Shown: piece after piece, positions 36,633 through 45,222 of the stretch
How the letters are laid out: each line of letters starts with the position of its first letter
How positions within the stretch are numbered: position 1 is the first letter of the stretch
DNA from: Dietzia timorensis
GTDB lineage: Bacteria; Actinomycetota; Actinomycetes; Mycobacteriales; Mycobacteriaceae
Length of the DNA stretch: 64,000 nucleotides
Assembly (NCBI RefSeq): GCF_001659785.1
Contig: NZ_CP015961.1
Location: forward strand, 1,054,001 to 1,118,000
Reading direction: 5' to 3'
Translations under genes and position numbers: made by a program
Notes under the pieces: model-generated
The model's database searches: none
Told to the model about the DNA's origin: nothing
Seen by the model: only the letters and a program-made list of their open reading frames with translations

Positions 36633-37349
36633 TTAGTCGTCGACTTTCTCCGCCGCCCGGATGTCGTCCAGCCACGACGTCCGGGCGGCGTCGTCTGTCG
36701 GACCACCCGTTGCAAGAACCAGCGAGCCGCCCGCGGCGAAGGTTCCCACCACCGTCTCGACCATCTCGGCCGTGCCCGGGTCCACGCTCAACACCCGACC
36801 AGGTCGCTGGATGACGGCGGAGGTGTCGATCCAGCTCAGCGGCCGCTGCGCCCCGGCCCCGGGGGACGGCGCGAAGGAATCGGGGAAGATCCGCGCCTCG
36901 GACACGAGCGAGGAGACCCCCGGCGGCAGATCGAGCGGGGCCATCGCGAACGCGTCGAGCCCGGCGACGTAGAGTTCGTCGGCGTCGTCGTGGGCACCCA
37001 GCCTATCGATCGTGCAAATCGTGGCGACCGGTTCGGAATCGGCATCTCCGCCGTCATGGGTGGATTGTTCTGCGGCGGAGCCGGCGAGTCGCACGCTGCA
37101 CCCGGCCCACCAGATGCCCAGCGGGATGGCGGCGGCCAGCCAATGCGGTGACAGGTCGATCGCGACCTCGTCACCGGGGAGCGCGCCGATACCGTCGCGG
37201 AGGAATCCGGCGATCTTGGCGGCCCAGTTCAGCGACGTCACGACCGATAATTCGATGCGCGAATCCTCCGCCGCGTCGTAGTGGGTGATGAGCGGCGCGG
37301 CCGGGTCCGCGGCCATGCGCGGGGCGAGGAGATCGTCGGTAAACGTCAT
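36633..37349 (-). CDS. TIGR03089-family protein (truncated adenylate-forming-like)
   Basis: 238 residues. The N-terminus (LSVVTSLNWAAKIAGFLRDG, then GDEVAIDLSPHWLAAAIPLG) resembles the opening of AMP-binding (acyl-CoA synthetase) domains, but the ATP-binding P-loop and the C-terminal subdomain are missing, so adenylation activity is unlikely. Conserved next to the LCP gene in this order. It may be a scaffold or regulatory relic. Its 3' coding region contains half of a long hairpin shared with the convergent acyl-CoA dehydrogenase gene. Confidence 0.72.
   Translation of the reverse strand: MTFTDDLLAPRMAADPAAPLITHYDAAEDSRIELSVVTSLNWAAKIAGFLRDGIGALPGDEVAIDLSPHWLAAAIPLGIWWAGCSVRLAGSAAEQSTHDGGDADSEPVATICTIDRLGAHDDADELYVAGLDAFAMAPLDLPPGVSSLVSEARIFPDSFAPSPGAGAQRPLSWIDTSAVIQRPGRVLSVDPGTAEMVETVVGTFAAGGSLVLATGGPTDDAARTSWLDDIRAAEKVDD
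36651..36690. terminator. 17-bp hairpin embedded in coding sequence at a convergent junction
   Basis: Arms 36651-36667 and 36674-36690 pair over 17 bp with one G-T pair and a six-base loop (CCAGCC); the GC core is CGCCGCCCGG. It lies 42 bases after the acyl-CoA dehydrogenase stop codon but inside the last 60 bases of the minus-strand gene. Probably terminates the rightward transcript. Confidence 0.6.
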
Positions 37350-37416
37350 GGACGCGATGGTAACCGACGCCGGACGCTAGCGGACGTCGGCCGTCGGCCC
37401 GCGTAGGTGCAACACG

Positions 37417-38991
37417 CTAGTTCACGCAGGGGACGTTCTGGGTCGCGTCGAACTTCGGCCGCTCGGCGATCTCCGGCGGGAGCTCGCTGCCGGAGGCCTG
37501 GACCCAATCGGGGTTCTCGCCCTCGGGGGCCTCGCCTTCGGCGCCGGCCTGCTCGCCCTCGGCGCCCATCGAGGCGCGCGGTCCGGTGTAATCCTCGGCG
37601 ATGACGACGCGCACGGCACCCGGGGGCAGACTGAAGTCCGATTGGATCGGCAGCCCGCCGAGTGCCTCGGAGACCTGTTCCGCCTCGTCCGAGGTCGCCG
37701 ACGCTGCGAAGACCTGGCTCGTGGTGGCCGACTCGGGCTCGCTGAGCAGCTCGCCCGGCACGTAGCCCCCACCGGTGAGTGCCTGCTGCACGTCGTCGGC
37801 GAGACCGTCCATCCACGTCGCGTTGACGACATCGACCGTGACCTGGCCGGGGTCGACATCGAGCCCGGCGGCCTTCGCCTCCTCGGACGCGGCGGCCGCG
37901 GCGTCGACCCCGCCGAACCCGGCGACGAAGCGATGGACCTCGTTCTTGTCGACGGTCACCACGGACTCGCCGTAGGCGCCGGTGGCGTCGATGGCGGTCA
38001 CCGGGATCGTCTCGAAGCTCACGTCATCGCCCGAGATGTTCTGGAGCTGCACCGCGAAATCGATGACATCCCAGTTCTGGTCGATGACGAGCGAGCGGGA
38101 CACCGCGCTGTTGAGCGCTTGCAGCTTGCCCGGGTCGGTAAGCGTGCCCGTGGACAGGATGCGGCTCGCGAGCTGAGACATGTACACCTGCTGGCGGACG
38201 ATGCGGTCGAGGTCGCCCGCGGGCAGGTCGTGGCGCTGGCGCACGAAACTCAGCGCGTCCGATCCGGAGATGGTCTGCGGCCCGGCGGGGAAATTCGCGC
38301 CCGAGAGCGGCTCGTCGACCGGCTCGTTGAGGCACACCTCGACGCCGCCGACGGCGTCGGTGAGGAGGACGAAACCGAGCAGCCCGATCTCCGCGTAGTG
38401 GTCGACCTGCACGCCGGTGAGGTCCTGGACCGAATCGACCAACGTCTGGCGCCCGGCCGAGATCGCCTCGCGGCGCAGATCGTCGTCCGCCTTCGAGTCG
38501 TCGATGATCTCCTCTCCGGCGTCGTTGACGGTCATCTCCTCGGGATCGTCACCGATGCCGCCGTCGACGAGTACTTGGTTCTTCGACTGCCCGTAGACGC
38601 CGTTGATCTTCGTCGGACCGAGGTCGGGGTTGTTGATGTAGGTATCGCGCGGGATCGACAGCACGGTCGCCGAGGATCCGTCGTTGGGGATGCGCACGAG
38701 CAGGATCGTGTCCGTGTTGTCCGTGGCCTCGTCGCCCGTACGCAGCAGCTGCAGATCCTCCTCGGACAAGGGGTTGCCCTGCGCGTCGGTACGGGTATCG
38801 GAGCCCACGAGAAGGATGTCGACCGCGCCGTCCTCGCCGTCTCCGTGGAAGCTCAGCGAGCTGTCCTCGGCGATCGAGGATTCGAGGCTGCGCACCATCG
38901 TCCAGCCGACTCCGGTGACCGTCAGGGATACCACCGCCGCGACTGCGGCGGCCCCGCGGCCGATCGTTTTGGCGGATCGTGACAGTGCCAT
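37417..38991 (-). CDS. LytR-CpsA-Psr (LCP) family cell-wall ligase with LytR_C domain
   Basis: 524 residues. One N-terminal membrane helix (AAAVAAVVSLTVTGVGWTMV) places the rest outside. The LCP domain shows VDILLVGSDTRTD, DTILLVRIPNDGSSATVLSI with PRDTYINNP, and DALSFVRQRHDLPAGDLDRI (catalytic Arg-rich signature), followed by a LytR_C domain (VTVDVVNATWMDGLADDV) and an acidic tail ending in Cys. In this order LCP enzymes (Lcp1, Rv3267) attach arabinogalactan to peptidoglycan through the rhamnose-GlcNAc linker, which fits the adjacent, divergent rhamnosyltransferase gene. Confidence 0.93.
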   Translation of the reverse strand: MALSRSAKTIGRGAAAVAAVVSLTVTGVGWTMVRSLESSIAEDSSLSFHGDGEDGAVDILLVGSDTRTDAQGNPLSEEDLQLLRTGDEATDNTDTILLVRIPNDGSSATVLSIPRDTYINNPDLGPTKINGVYGQSKNQVLVDGGIGDDPEEMTVNDAGEEIIDDSKADDDLRREAISAGRQTLVDSVQDLTGVQVDHYAEIGLLGFVLLTDAVGGVEVCLNEPVDEPLSGANFPAGPQTISGSDALSFVRQRHDLPAGDLDRIVRQQVYMSQLASRILSTGTLTDPGKLQALNSAVSRSLVIDQNWDVIDFAVQLQNISGDDVSFETIPVTAIDATGAYGESVVTVDKNEVHRFVAGFGGVDAAAAASEEAKAAGLDVDPGQVTVDVVNATWMDGLADDVQQALTGGGYVPGELLSEPESATTSQVFAASATSDEAEQVSEALGGLPIQSDFSLPPGAVRVVIAEDYTGPRASMGAEGEQAGAEGEAPEGENPDWVQASGSELPPEIAERPKFDATQNVPCVN

Positions 38992-39088
38992 AGACGAATC
39001 TGTTCCTTCTTGCTTGAGCGTGGCCGACCTAGCCGTGTGATTGCCCGGCGATCAACGTGAAATACCAAGGATAAGGTATCCGCCCTTT

Positions 39089-39985
39089 ATGGTGGCAAGC
39101 GTGACGCCACGCCTTGCAGTGATTACCGTGACTTTTTCTCCAGGCAAACACCTGGAGGCGCTGATCGACTCGATCGGAAAAGCGACCTCGCGCGAGACGG
39201 TCGTCGTCTGCGCCGACAACGGCTCGACCGACGATTCGCCGCAACGGGCAGCCGAGTCGCACGACCACGTCGAGTTCTACCCCACAGGCGGAAACCTCGG
39301 CTACGGCACCGCGATCAACCGGGCGTACGAATGGCTGTCCGGCCCCGCTTTCGCCGGCCGGATCGATGCCGAATGGATCCTCGTCGTCAACCCGGATGTC
39401 GAGTTCGGGCCCGGCTCGATCGACACGCTTGTCGACGCCGGACGCCGCTGCCCCCGGGGAGGGGCCTTCGGGCCGCGGATCGTGGAAGGCGACGGCAGCA
39501 CGTACCCGTCGGCACGGGCGGTCCCGCGCCTCCGGACAGGCATCGGACACGCGCTCTTCGGGACGGTGTGGCCTGCAAATCCGTGGTCCCGGGATTACCG
39601 CCAGGGCGAGGAGATGGACCACGAGCGCCTCGCCGGCTGGCTGTCCGGCTCGTGCCTGCTCATCCGGCGAGAGGCCTTCGAGGCGGTCGGCGGGTTCGAC
39701 GAGCGATACTTCATGTATTTCGAGGACACCGATCTCGGGGACCGACTGCACCGTGCCGGCTGGGATAATGTTTACGTGCCTGGCGCCGTGATCAACCACG
39801 ACCAGGGTCACGCCGCCAACGCGGTGCCGGAGAAAATGCTTCCGGCGCATCACGCCAGCGCCTACCGTTTCCAGGCGGACCGCCACCGGGGCCCGCTGCT
39901 CGCGCCGCTTCGGTGGACACTCTGGCTGGGGCTCCGCCTGCGGCAGCGAGTCGCTCTGCGCGCGGCGCAGCGCGCGCCGAAATAG
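39089..39985 (+). CDS. wbbL: Rhamnosyltransferase of the arabinogalactan linker (WbbL-like)
   Basis: 298-residue GT2 glycosyltransferase, A-type fold. ADNGSTDDSPQRAAES, GGNLGYGTAINRAYEW and the DxD-like NPDVEFGPGS are nucleotide-sugar sites; SGSCLLIRREAFEAVGGFDE and YFEDTDLGDRLHRAGW are typical of rhamnosyltransferases. Expected to move rhamnose from dTDP-rhamnose onto decaprenyl-diphospho-GlcNAc on the cytosolic membrane face. ATG 39089 chosen; GTG 39101 also possible. Followed by manC after 26 bases, so mannose and rhamnose supply are grouped. Confidence 0.9.
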   Translation: MVASVTPRLAVITVTFSPGKHLEALIDSIGKATSRETVVVCADNGSTDDSPQRAAESHDHVEFYPTGGNLGYGTAINRAYEWLSGPAFAGRIDAEWILVVNPDVEFGPGSIDTLVDAGRRCPRGGAFGPRIVEGDGSTYPSARAVPRLRTGIGHALFGTVWPANPWSRDYRQGEEMDHERLAGWLSGSCLLIRREAFEAVGGFDERYFMYFEDTDLGDRLHRAGWDNVYVPGAVINHDQGHAANAVPEKMLPAHHASAYRFQADRHRGPLLAPLRWTLWLGLRLRQRVALRAAQRAPK

Positions 39986-40011
39986 AACCAGGGAATTTCG
40001 AAGGGACGAAC

Positions 40012-41082
40012 ATGAGCACCACCGAGGCCGTCGTTCTCGTCGGAGGTAAGGGTACGCGCCTGCGGCCGCTGACGATCTCAGCGCCCAAGCCGATGCTGCC
40101 GACCGCGGGACTACCATTTCTCACCCACCTGCTCGCGCGCATCAAAGCCGCCGGCATCGATCGCGTGGTGCTCGGGACATCCTTCAAGGCGGAGGTGTTC
40201 GAAGAGCATTTCGGCGACGGGTCGGAGCTGGGCCTGGAGATCGCCTACGTCGTCGAGGACGAGCCACTGGGCACCGGCGGCGGCATACGCAACGTCGCCG
40301 ACGCGCTCACCGCGGACACGATCATGGTGTTCAACGGGGACGTGCTGGGTGGTACCGATCTGCGCCACGTGCTCGACACCCACGAGAAGAACTCCGCCGA
40401 CGTCACCATGCATCTGGTTCGCGTCGCAGACCCGCGCGCCTTCGGCTGCGTGATGACCGACGAGAACGGCCGCGTGGAGCAGTTCCTCGAGAAGACCCAG
40501 GACCCGCCGACCGACCAGATCAACGCGGGCACCTACGTCTTCCAGCGCGAGGTGATCGACGAGATCCCGGCGGGCGTGCCGGTGTCGGTCGAGCGTGAGG
40601 TGTTCCCCAAGCTCATCGCCGACGAGCGCCGCGTGTTCGCGCACGTCGATTCCGCCTACTGGCGCGACATGGGGACACCGGAGGACTTCGTCCGCGGGTC
40701 TGCCGACCTCGTGCGCGGGATCGCGCCGTCGCCTGCGCTTCCCGAGGCGAAGGGCGAATCGCTCGTCCACGAGGGCGCAGGCATCGGTGCCGGCGCGGTG
40801 CTCATCGGCGGGACCGTCGTGGGGCGCGGCGCCGAGATCGGCGCCGGTGCCCGGCTCGACGGCGCGGTCGTGTTCGATGGCGCGAAGATCGAGGCAGGTG
40901 CCGTCGTCGAGCGTTCCATCGTGGGCTTCGGCGCGCGTATCGGACCGCGGGCTCTCGTCCGCGACGGCGTCATCGGCGACGGAGCCGATATCGGCGCGCG
41001 CTGCGAGCTCTTGCGCGGCGCCCGCGTGTGGCCCGGCGTGGAGATCCCCGACGGCGGGATCCGCTACTCCACGGACATGTAG
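40012..41082 (+). CDS. manC: Mannose-1-phosphate guanylyltransferase (GDP-mannose pyrophosphorylase)
   Basis: 356 residues. An N-terminal nucleotidyltransferase domain has [20 protein letters not shown] and [13 protein letters not shown]-terminal left-handed beta-helix follows ([20 protein letters not shown] and further hexapeptides). Makes GDP-mannose from mannose 1-phosphate and GTP for lipoarabinomannan, PIMs and glycoproteins. Matches mycobacterial Rv3264c (named manB or manC in different sources); a dTDP-glucose specificity cannot be fully excluded by eye. ATG behind GAAGGGA. Its last 19 bases overlap the convergent fbiB gene. Confidence 0.9.
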   Translation: MSTTEAVVLVGGKGTRLRPLTISAPKPMLPTAGLPFLTHLLARIKAAGIDRVVLGTSFKAEVFEEHFGDGSELGLEIAYVVEDEPLGTGGGIRNVADALTADTIMVFNGDVLGGTDLRHVLDTHEKNSADVTMHLVRVADPRAFGCVMTDENGRVEQFLEKTQDPPTDQINAGTYVFQREVIDEIPAGVPVSVEREVFPKLIADERRVFAHVDSAYWRDMGTPEDFVRGSADLVRGIAPSPALPEAKGESLVHEGAGIGAGAVLIGGTVVGRGAEIGAGARLDGAVVFDGAKIEAGAVVERSIVGFGARIGPRALVRDGVIGDGADIGARCELLRGARVWPGVEIPDGGIRYSTDM

Positions 41083-42431
41083 TACTCGCCCGCGGCGGAG
41101 GGCTGCCTTTCCGGCACCGGCGCTGCGGGGTAGCCGACGGCGACCGATCCCAGCGGCCGCCAGCTCTCCGGGAGGTCGAGTTCGGCGCGGCAGACCTCAG
41201 CGGCGAAGATCGTCGAACCGACCCAGCAGGATCCCAGCCCGCGTGCCGCGAGCGCGACGAGCAGGGACTGCACGGCGGCGCCGCCCGCCACGGTGAACAT
41301 CGTCTCCTCGCACGCGGCGCGCCGCGCATCGGGGTAGTCGTGCGGACCGGCGTCCTCACAGATAAACGCCAGGACCAGTTCGGGGGAGCGCCTGAGGATG
41401 TCCCCGCGCGCCATCCGACCGGCGCGCTGATCCGCCGAGAACCCGTCGGCGCGCAAGTCCTCCTCCCACGCCGCGGCCATCGCGTCGAGAAGTGCGGTGC
41501 GCCGCGGGCCGGCGACCCTGACGAACCGGACGGGGTGTGAATGGTGCGGCGCCGGCGCGGTGAGCGCGTCGGCGACGCACTGCTCGAGCAGCTCGGGCGG
41601 TACCGGGTCGGCTGCGAACTCGCGCACCGAACGCCGCGCGGGCACGGCCTCGACGCGGCCGGCCGCGAGCGCTTCGTTGGTGCCGAGCCGGAACAGGTCG
41701 TACCCGGCTTCGCGGATCAGTTCCCCGGCCCCGGATGACGTCGCCGCTCCCGTCACCAGGTGCGCGCAACCCCGGACGACGGCGACCGGGCGCGCGCCGG
41801 TCTTGCCCTTCGCCAGGTCCGCGGCGGCGGCGAGCTCATCGCCCACGGCGATCTCCGTGACGAACAGCTCGTTCCCGGCGGCGTCGACCATCCCCGCGTA
41901 CCCGGCGAGCACGGTGACCCCGGCGGCGCCGATCGCCGCGTCGGTCTGGCCGGTGCGCCACGCGCGCCCCATGGTGTCGGTGACGAGCACGCCGACCCGG
42001 CACCCGGTGAGCTCTGCGAGCGAGGCGGCGAGCGCTCGAGCGGAGCCGTCGGGGTCCTCGGGCAGAAGCGCGATCTCGTCCGCGGCCACGTTCGAACCGT
42101 CCACGCCCGACGCCGCCTGCACGATCCCGAGCGCGTTCTCGGTGATAAGCGTCCGCTTAATTTGCGCGACGACGCGCACCGTCTCCTGATCGATCAATCG
42201 GCGGCGCAACACATCTCGGGCCTCCGGATCGGTGGGGGCGGGAACAAGCCGCCCCTCGACCTTCGAGAGCACCTTCGAGGTGAGTACGACGATGTCACCG
42301 TCGGCGAGGCCCTGCGGCGAGTCCCCAAGTACGCGCGCGAGAGCGCCCGCGAGGTCGTCGCCCGGCCGGAAATCGGGCAGGCCGTCGGGCGCCCAGATCT
42401 CGATCGGACCAGCGGCGGCGTGCTCGCTCAC
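41064..42431 (-). CDS. fbiB: Coenzyme F420:L-glutamate ligase with nitroreductase-like domain
   Basis: 455-residue bifunctional enzyme. Residues 1 to about 245 are the CofE-type gamma-glutamyl ligase ([60 protein letters not shown]). The C-terminal half is an FMN-binding nitroreductase-like domain ([19 protein letters not shown]) that reduces dehydro-F420-0 and supports tail elongation. GTG 42431 overlaps the fbiA stop codon by four bases (GTGA). The mycobacterial protein has the same two-domain layout (about 448 residues). Confidence 0.95.
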   Translation of the reverse strand: MSEHAAAGPIEIWAPDGLPDFRPGDDLAGALARVLGDSPQGLADGDIVVLTSKVLSKVEGRLVPAPTDPEARDVLRRRLIDQETVRVVAQIKRTLITENALGIVQAASGVDGSNVAADEIALLPEDPDGSARALAASLAELTGCRVGVLVTDTMGRAWRTGQTDAAIGAAGVTVLAGYAGMVDAAGNELFVTEIAVGDELAAAADLAKGKTGARPVAVVRGCAHLVTGAATSSGAGELIREAGYDLFRLGTNEALAAGRVEAVPARRSVREFAADPVPPELLEQCVADALTAPAPHHSHPVRFVRVAGPRRTALLDAMAAAWEEDLRADGFSADQRAGRMARGDILRRSPELVLAFICEDAGPHDYPDARRAACEETMFTVAGGAAVQSLLVALAARGLGSCWVGSTIFAAEVCRAELDLPESWRPLGSVAVGYPAAPVPERQPSAAGEYYMSVE

Positions 42432-43408
42432 GGCGCGCAGCCCACGGACTCGAGAGCCGTGGCGACCATGGTGGAGGTCAGCTCCGGCGTCGTCATCAGC
42501 AGTGGGGCTTCCCGAACGTCGACACCGTCGACGGCGGCGTGATCGCCGGGGGCCACGAGCCACGCATCGAGCAGGCCCGCACCCGAGCGCGAACCGTACC
42601 AGCGCGCCACGGCGGACGCGGAGGTCTCGATCCCGGAGACCTCGAGGCAGCGGTCGGCCATGCCGCGCAGGGGAGCGCCGCCGATGATCGGGCTGATTCC
42701 GACGATCGGGGCCTTCGCCTGGCGCAGCGCGGCGCGCACCCCGGGGATCGCGAGAATCGCGCCGATCGACACGATCGGATTCGACGGGGCGAAGACGATC
42801 GCGTCGGCTCCGGCGATCGCGTCGAGCACCTGCTGGGAGGGTGTGGCCTGTTCCGCGCCGATATGGGTGAAGGATTCGGTCGGGATCTCCGCACGGTGGC
42901 GCACCCACCACTCCTGGAAGTGGATGGCGCGCTTGGGCGCATCTGCGTGCGCCGGATCGGAGACCACCACGTGCGTCTCGCTCCGGTCGTCGGAAACGGG
43001 CAGAAGCGTGACGCCGGGCTTCCACCGTGTGCACAGCGCCGCGGTGACATCGGTGAGCGAATAACCGGCGTCGAGCATCTGCGTGCGAACAAGGTGGGTG
43101 GCGATATCGCGGTCGCCGAGGCCGAACCAGTCCGGTTGGACGCCGTAGGCGGCGAGCTCTTCCTTCGCGTTCCAGGTCTCGCCCTTGTGGCCCCAGCCGC
43201 GTTCGGTGTCGATTCCGCCGCCGAGGGTGTACATGCACGTGTCGAGATCGGGGCAGATGCGCAGTCCGTGCATCCAGGCGTCGTCGCCGATGTTGACGAC
43301 CGCATCGATGGTATGGGGGCTTCCGGGGGTGTCGGTACCGAGCAGCTCGCGCGCGCCCATGAGGAACTTCGCGCCGCCGACTCCGCCGACCAATACACAC
43401 AGCTTCAC
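42428..43408 (-). CDS. fbiA: 2-phospho-L-lactate/phosphoenolpyruvyl transferase of F420 biosynthesis
   Basis: 326 residues. [18 protein letters not shown] is the CofD-family N-terminus; [20 protein letters not shown] and [15 protein letters not shown] are further signature blocks. Transfers the phosphoenolpyruvyl moiety from its GPP/PPi-linked guanosine donor to the deazaflavin Fo, giving dehydro-F420-0. GTG 43408 fits the family start; an ATG 18 bases upstream is unlikely. Coupled to fbiB. Divergent from whiB2. Confidence 0.95.
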   Translation of the reverse strand: MKLCVLVGGVGGAKFLMGARELLGTDTPGSPHTIDAVVNIGDDAWMHGLRICPDLDTCMYTLGGGIDTERGWGHKGETWNAKEELAAYGVQPDWFGLGDRDIATHLVRTQMLDAGYSLTDVTAALCTRWKPGVTLLPVSDDRSETHVVVSDPAHADAPKRAIHFQEWWVRHRAEIPTESFTHIGAEQATPSQQVLDAIAGADAIVFAPSNPIVSIGAILAIPGVRAALRQAKAPIVGISPIIGGAPLRGMADRCLEVSGIETSASAVARWYGSRSGAGLLDAWLVAPGDHAAVDGVDVREAPLLMTTPELTSTMVATALESVGCAP

Positions 43409-43501
43409 GCAGACCAGCCTAACCATGGCTGCGGCACCGCCGCGCGCGCCTTAGGAAAACCTGTGTCATTGGGCATTCACTTGACGCGCCTAGCCGACAA
43501 G

Positions 43502-43513
43502 TGTGTAATCACA
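43502..43513. promoter_or_regulatory. TGTG-TAAT-CACA palindrome upstream of whiB2
   Basis: A symmetrical 12-base element followed closely by a further TGTGTGTC. It resembles a compressed CRP/GlxR half-site pair (usual spacing is longer), 86 bases before the chosen whiB2 ATG and 94 after the fbiA start. Could control either gene. Confidence 0.3.
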
Positions 43514-43599
43514 TGTGTGTCATTCCCCCTCGAAACGACAACGGTGGGGTACGGAACATCCGGCGAGAAACAGCTGAGACCGCAAAAGCATGGAAAGGG

Positions 43600-43908
43600 A
43601 TGAGCGTGGACCTAGAACGGCCTACACACGCGCCGAAGGACGCAACATTCCTGGATCTCGAAGTCAGTGCTTTGTTCGCGGAAGCAGAGGAAAGCTGGCA
43701 GGACCGCGCCCTGTGTGCACAGACCGACCCGGAGGCGTTCTTCCCCGAAAAGGGCGGTTCGACTCGCGAAGCCAAGCGCATCTGCACCGGGTGCGAGGTC
43801 AAGCCCGAATGTCTGGAATACGCTCTCGCGAACGATGAGCGCTTCGGTATCTGGGGTGGCCTGTCCGAACGCGAACGCCGTCGCCTCAAGAAGGCTTCGG
43901 GCCAGTAG
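43600..43908 (+). CDS. whiB2: WhiB2-type iron-sulfur transcription factor (WhmD)
   Basis: 102 residues from ATG 43600. The four [4Fe-4S] ligands are C39 (RALCAQTD), C62 and C65 (CTGC) and C71; the GIWGG turn (83-87) and the basic RERRRLKKAS tail (DNA contact) follow. SWQDRALCAQTDPEAFFPEK is nearly identical to mycobacterial WhiB2, a regulator of septation and division. The frame is open upstream (to 43501), but the short form matches the family. Followed by a T-tailed hairpin. Confidence 0.95.
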   Translation: MSVDLERPTHAPKDATFLDLEVSALFAEAEESWQDRALCAQTDPEAFFPEKGGSTREAKRICTGCEVKPECLEYALANDERFGIWGGLSERERRRLKKASGQ

Positions 43909-43928
43909 CTTTCCGCCCGCGTCGTCTG

Positions 43929-43952
43929 CCCGGCCTCCGTGGGCCGGGTTTT
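43929..43952 (+). terminator. Intrinsic terminator of whiB2
   Basis: Arms CCCGGCC (43929-43935) and GGCCGGG (43942-43948) with a six-base loop, followed by TTTT. It starts 20 bases after the whiB2 stop codon, between convergent genes. Confidence 0.85.
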
Positions 43953-43980
43953 CGTCATTTCTGCCGTCGCCGCGAAGTCG

Positions 43981-44586
43981 CTAATCGGGGCCGTGGATGA
44001 CGGCGTCCGGCGAGATCTCCAGGTACAGCGCGACCAGCTCCACAAGTAGCCCGTAGACGACCTCGACGATCTCCTCCTGCGAATCGGTGCGCCGGAGCAG
44101 CGGTTGGCGGAACACGACGACCCGCGCCCTCGTTGGTTGGCCTGTGCGGTCGACCCCCGCCGGGATGAGACGGCCGAGGGGCACCTGCGCGTCGGCGATG
44201 ACCTCCGGTGGCCACGACTGCCCCGCCCGCAACCGCATGCGGGGGACGGTGTCGACGGCGAGATCGAGTTTGGTCAGCTCCGCGTGCCACAGCTGGTCGA
44301 TCTGGGCGAACGCCTCGAGCACGGCGGCGTCGAAATCGCCCGAACGCGAGCGCCACCGCGGCACCTCGGGCGGGAGAATGGGGCCACGAACTCCGGCGCC
44401 ACGGCGGGCGGCGCTGCGCGACGTCACTCTGCGAGGTGTGGGACGGCGCGAGTCCGTGGGGAAGGGGCGGATCACGATGGTCGAACCCACCAGGGGTTCG
44501 TCGCGCCCCGGGATGCCGGGGATCTCTTTCCATTGGGCCTGCGCGGGCTTTCCGCCGCCCACGCCTCCGCGCGCCGACTGACTCAT
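43981..44586 (-). CDS. Zincin-like metallopeptidase-family protein without HExxH (Rv3259-like)
   Basis: 201 residues. RGPILPPEVPRWRSRSGDFD, SWPPEVIADAQVPLGRLIPA and RARVVVFRQPLLRRTDSQEE follow Rv3259-type proteins grouped with the zincin_1 metallopeptidase family. At the place where active members have HExxH this protein has EEIVEVVYGLLVELVALYLE, lacking both histidines, so peptidase activity is doubtful. The N-terminal 70 residues are Gly/Arg/Ser-rich and probably disordered. ATG 44586 (MSQSARGG). Convergent with whiB2 and divergent from the DUF3499 gene. Confidence 0.75.
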   Translation of the reverse strand: MSQSARGGVGGGKPAQAQWKEIPGIPGRDEPLVGSTIVIRPFPTDSRRPTPRRVTSRSAARRGAGVRGPILPPEVPRWRSRSGDFDAAVLEAFAQIDQLWHAELTKLDLAVDTVPRMRLRAGQSWPPEVIADAQVPLGRLIPAGVDRTGQPTRARVVVFRQPLLRRTDSQEEIVEVVYGLLVELVALYLEISPDAVIHGPD

Positions 44587-44684
44587 GGTCCGAACTTTAG
44601 TGGCCGTGGCCGCGCCGTGTGCGACCTGCGCGCCCGGCGAGTCGCTCCTGCAGTCGGCGCCGGCCGGGTCTACGCTGGGAAGTC

Positions 44685-45071
44685 GTGAGTACAGTTCGGC
44701 GATGCGTACGAGCCGCCTGCCCCAATCGGGCGGTGGCGACCTTGACGTATAACTATGCCGAATCGACGTCCGTGGTCGGGCCGCTCGCACAAGAGAAAGA
44801 ACCCCATTCCTGGGACCTGTGCGCGACTCATGCGCTGCGCATTTCCCCGCCCCGCGGGTGGAACATGGTGCGCCACCCCGATCTCGAGATAGATTCCGAC
44901 CCCGATCTCACTGCGCTCCTCGACGCGGTCGTCGATACGACGCAGGGCGCATCGGGAACGTCGGCGGATCCGGAATGGCTTCGCCGACTCAAGAGCAGGC
45001 AGCGTCCGGGGGACGATCAGAAAACCCCAGGTAGGCGAGCTCATCTACGGGTAGTGCACCCCGACGAGTAA
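44685..45071 (+). CDS. DUF3499 family protein (Rv3258-like)
   Basis: 128 residues. The N-terminal CVRAACPNRAVATLTYNYAE and the later SWDLCATHALRISPPRGWNM provide cysteines and a histidine spaced like a small zinc-binding fold. The rest is acidic then basic, with no further motif. Conserved between whiB2 and manB in mycobacteria and relatives; function unknown. GTG 44685 chosen, since the family starts just before the first cysteine. Probably co-transcribed with the phosphomannomutase gene 151 bases downstream or independent of it. Confidence 0.8.
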   Translation: MSTVRRCVRAACPNRAVATLTYNYAESTSVVGPLAQEKEPHSWDLCATHALRISPPRGWNMVRHPDLEIDSDPDLTALLDAVVDTTQGASGTSADPEWLRRLKSRQRPGDDQKTPGRRAHLRVVHPDE

Positions 45072-45085
45072 ACGAAGATAAGATG

Positions 45086-45100
45086 CATACCTGCAGTATG
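45086..45100. promoter_or_regulatory. CATAC-CTGCA-GTATG inverted repeat upstream of manB
   Basis: Five-base perfect arms around a five-base spacer in the 151-base gap before the phosphomannomutase gene. It lies in A+T-richer DNA (AAGATAAGATGCATAC) that could hold a promoter. Regulator unknown. Confidence 0.3.
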
Positions 45101-45222
45101 TTCTGGGGCGGTAGCCTTGAGGACGAAACCATGGTCAGTCTTATTTCGTGAGGACTTCTCGGGAGCCGTCCCGGGCGTCCGCACGAGCATCGGAATAGTC
45201 GCCGAACGAGTGGAGTGTGTTG

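Noticed and set aside
42432-43400. Upstream extension of the fbiB frame through fbiA to 43400
   Set aside because: Translation here is Arg/His-rich shadow of fbiA in another frame; FbiB begins at the GTG coupled to the fbiA stop codon.
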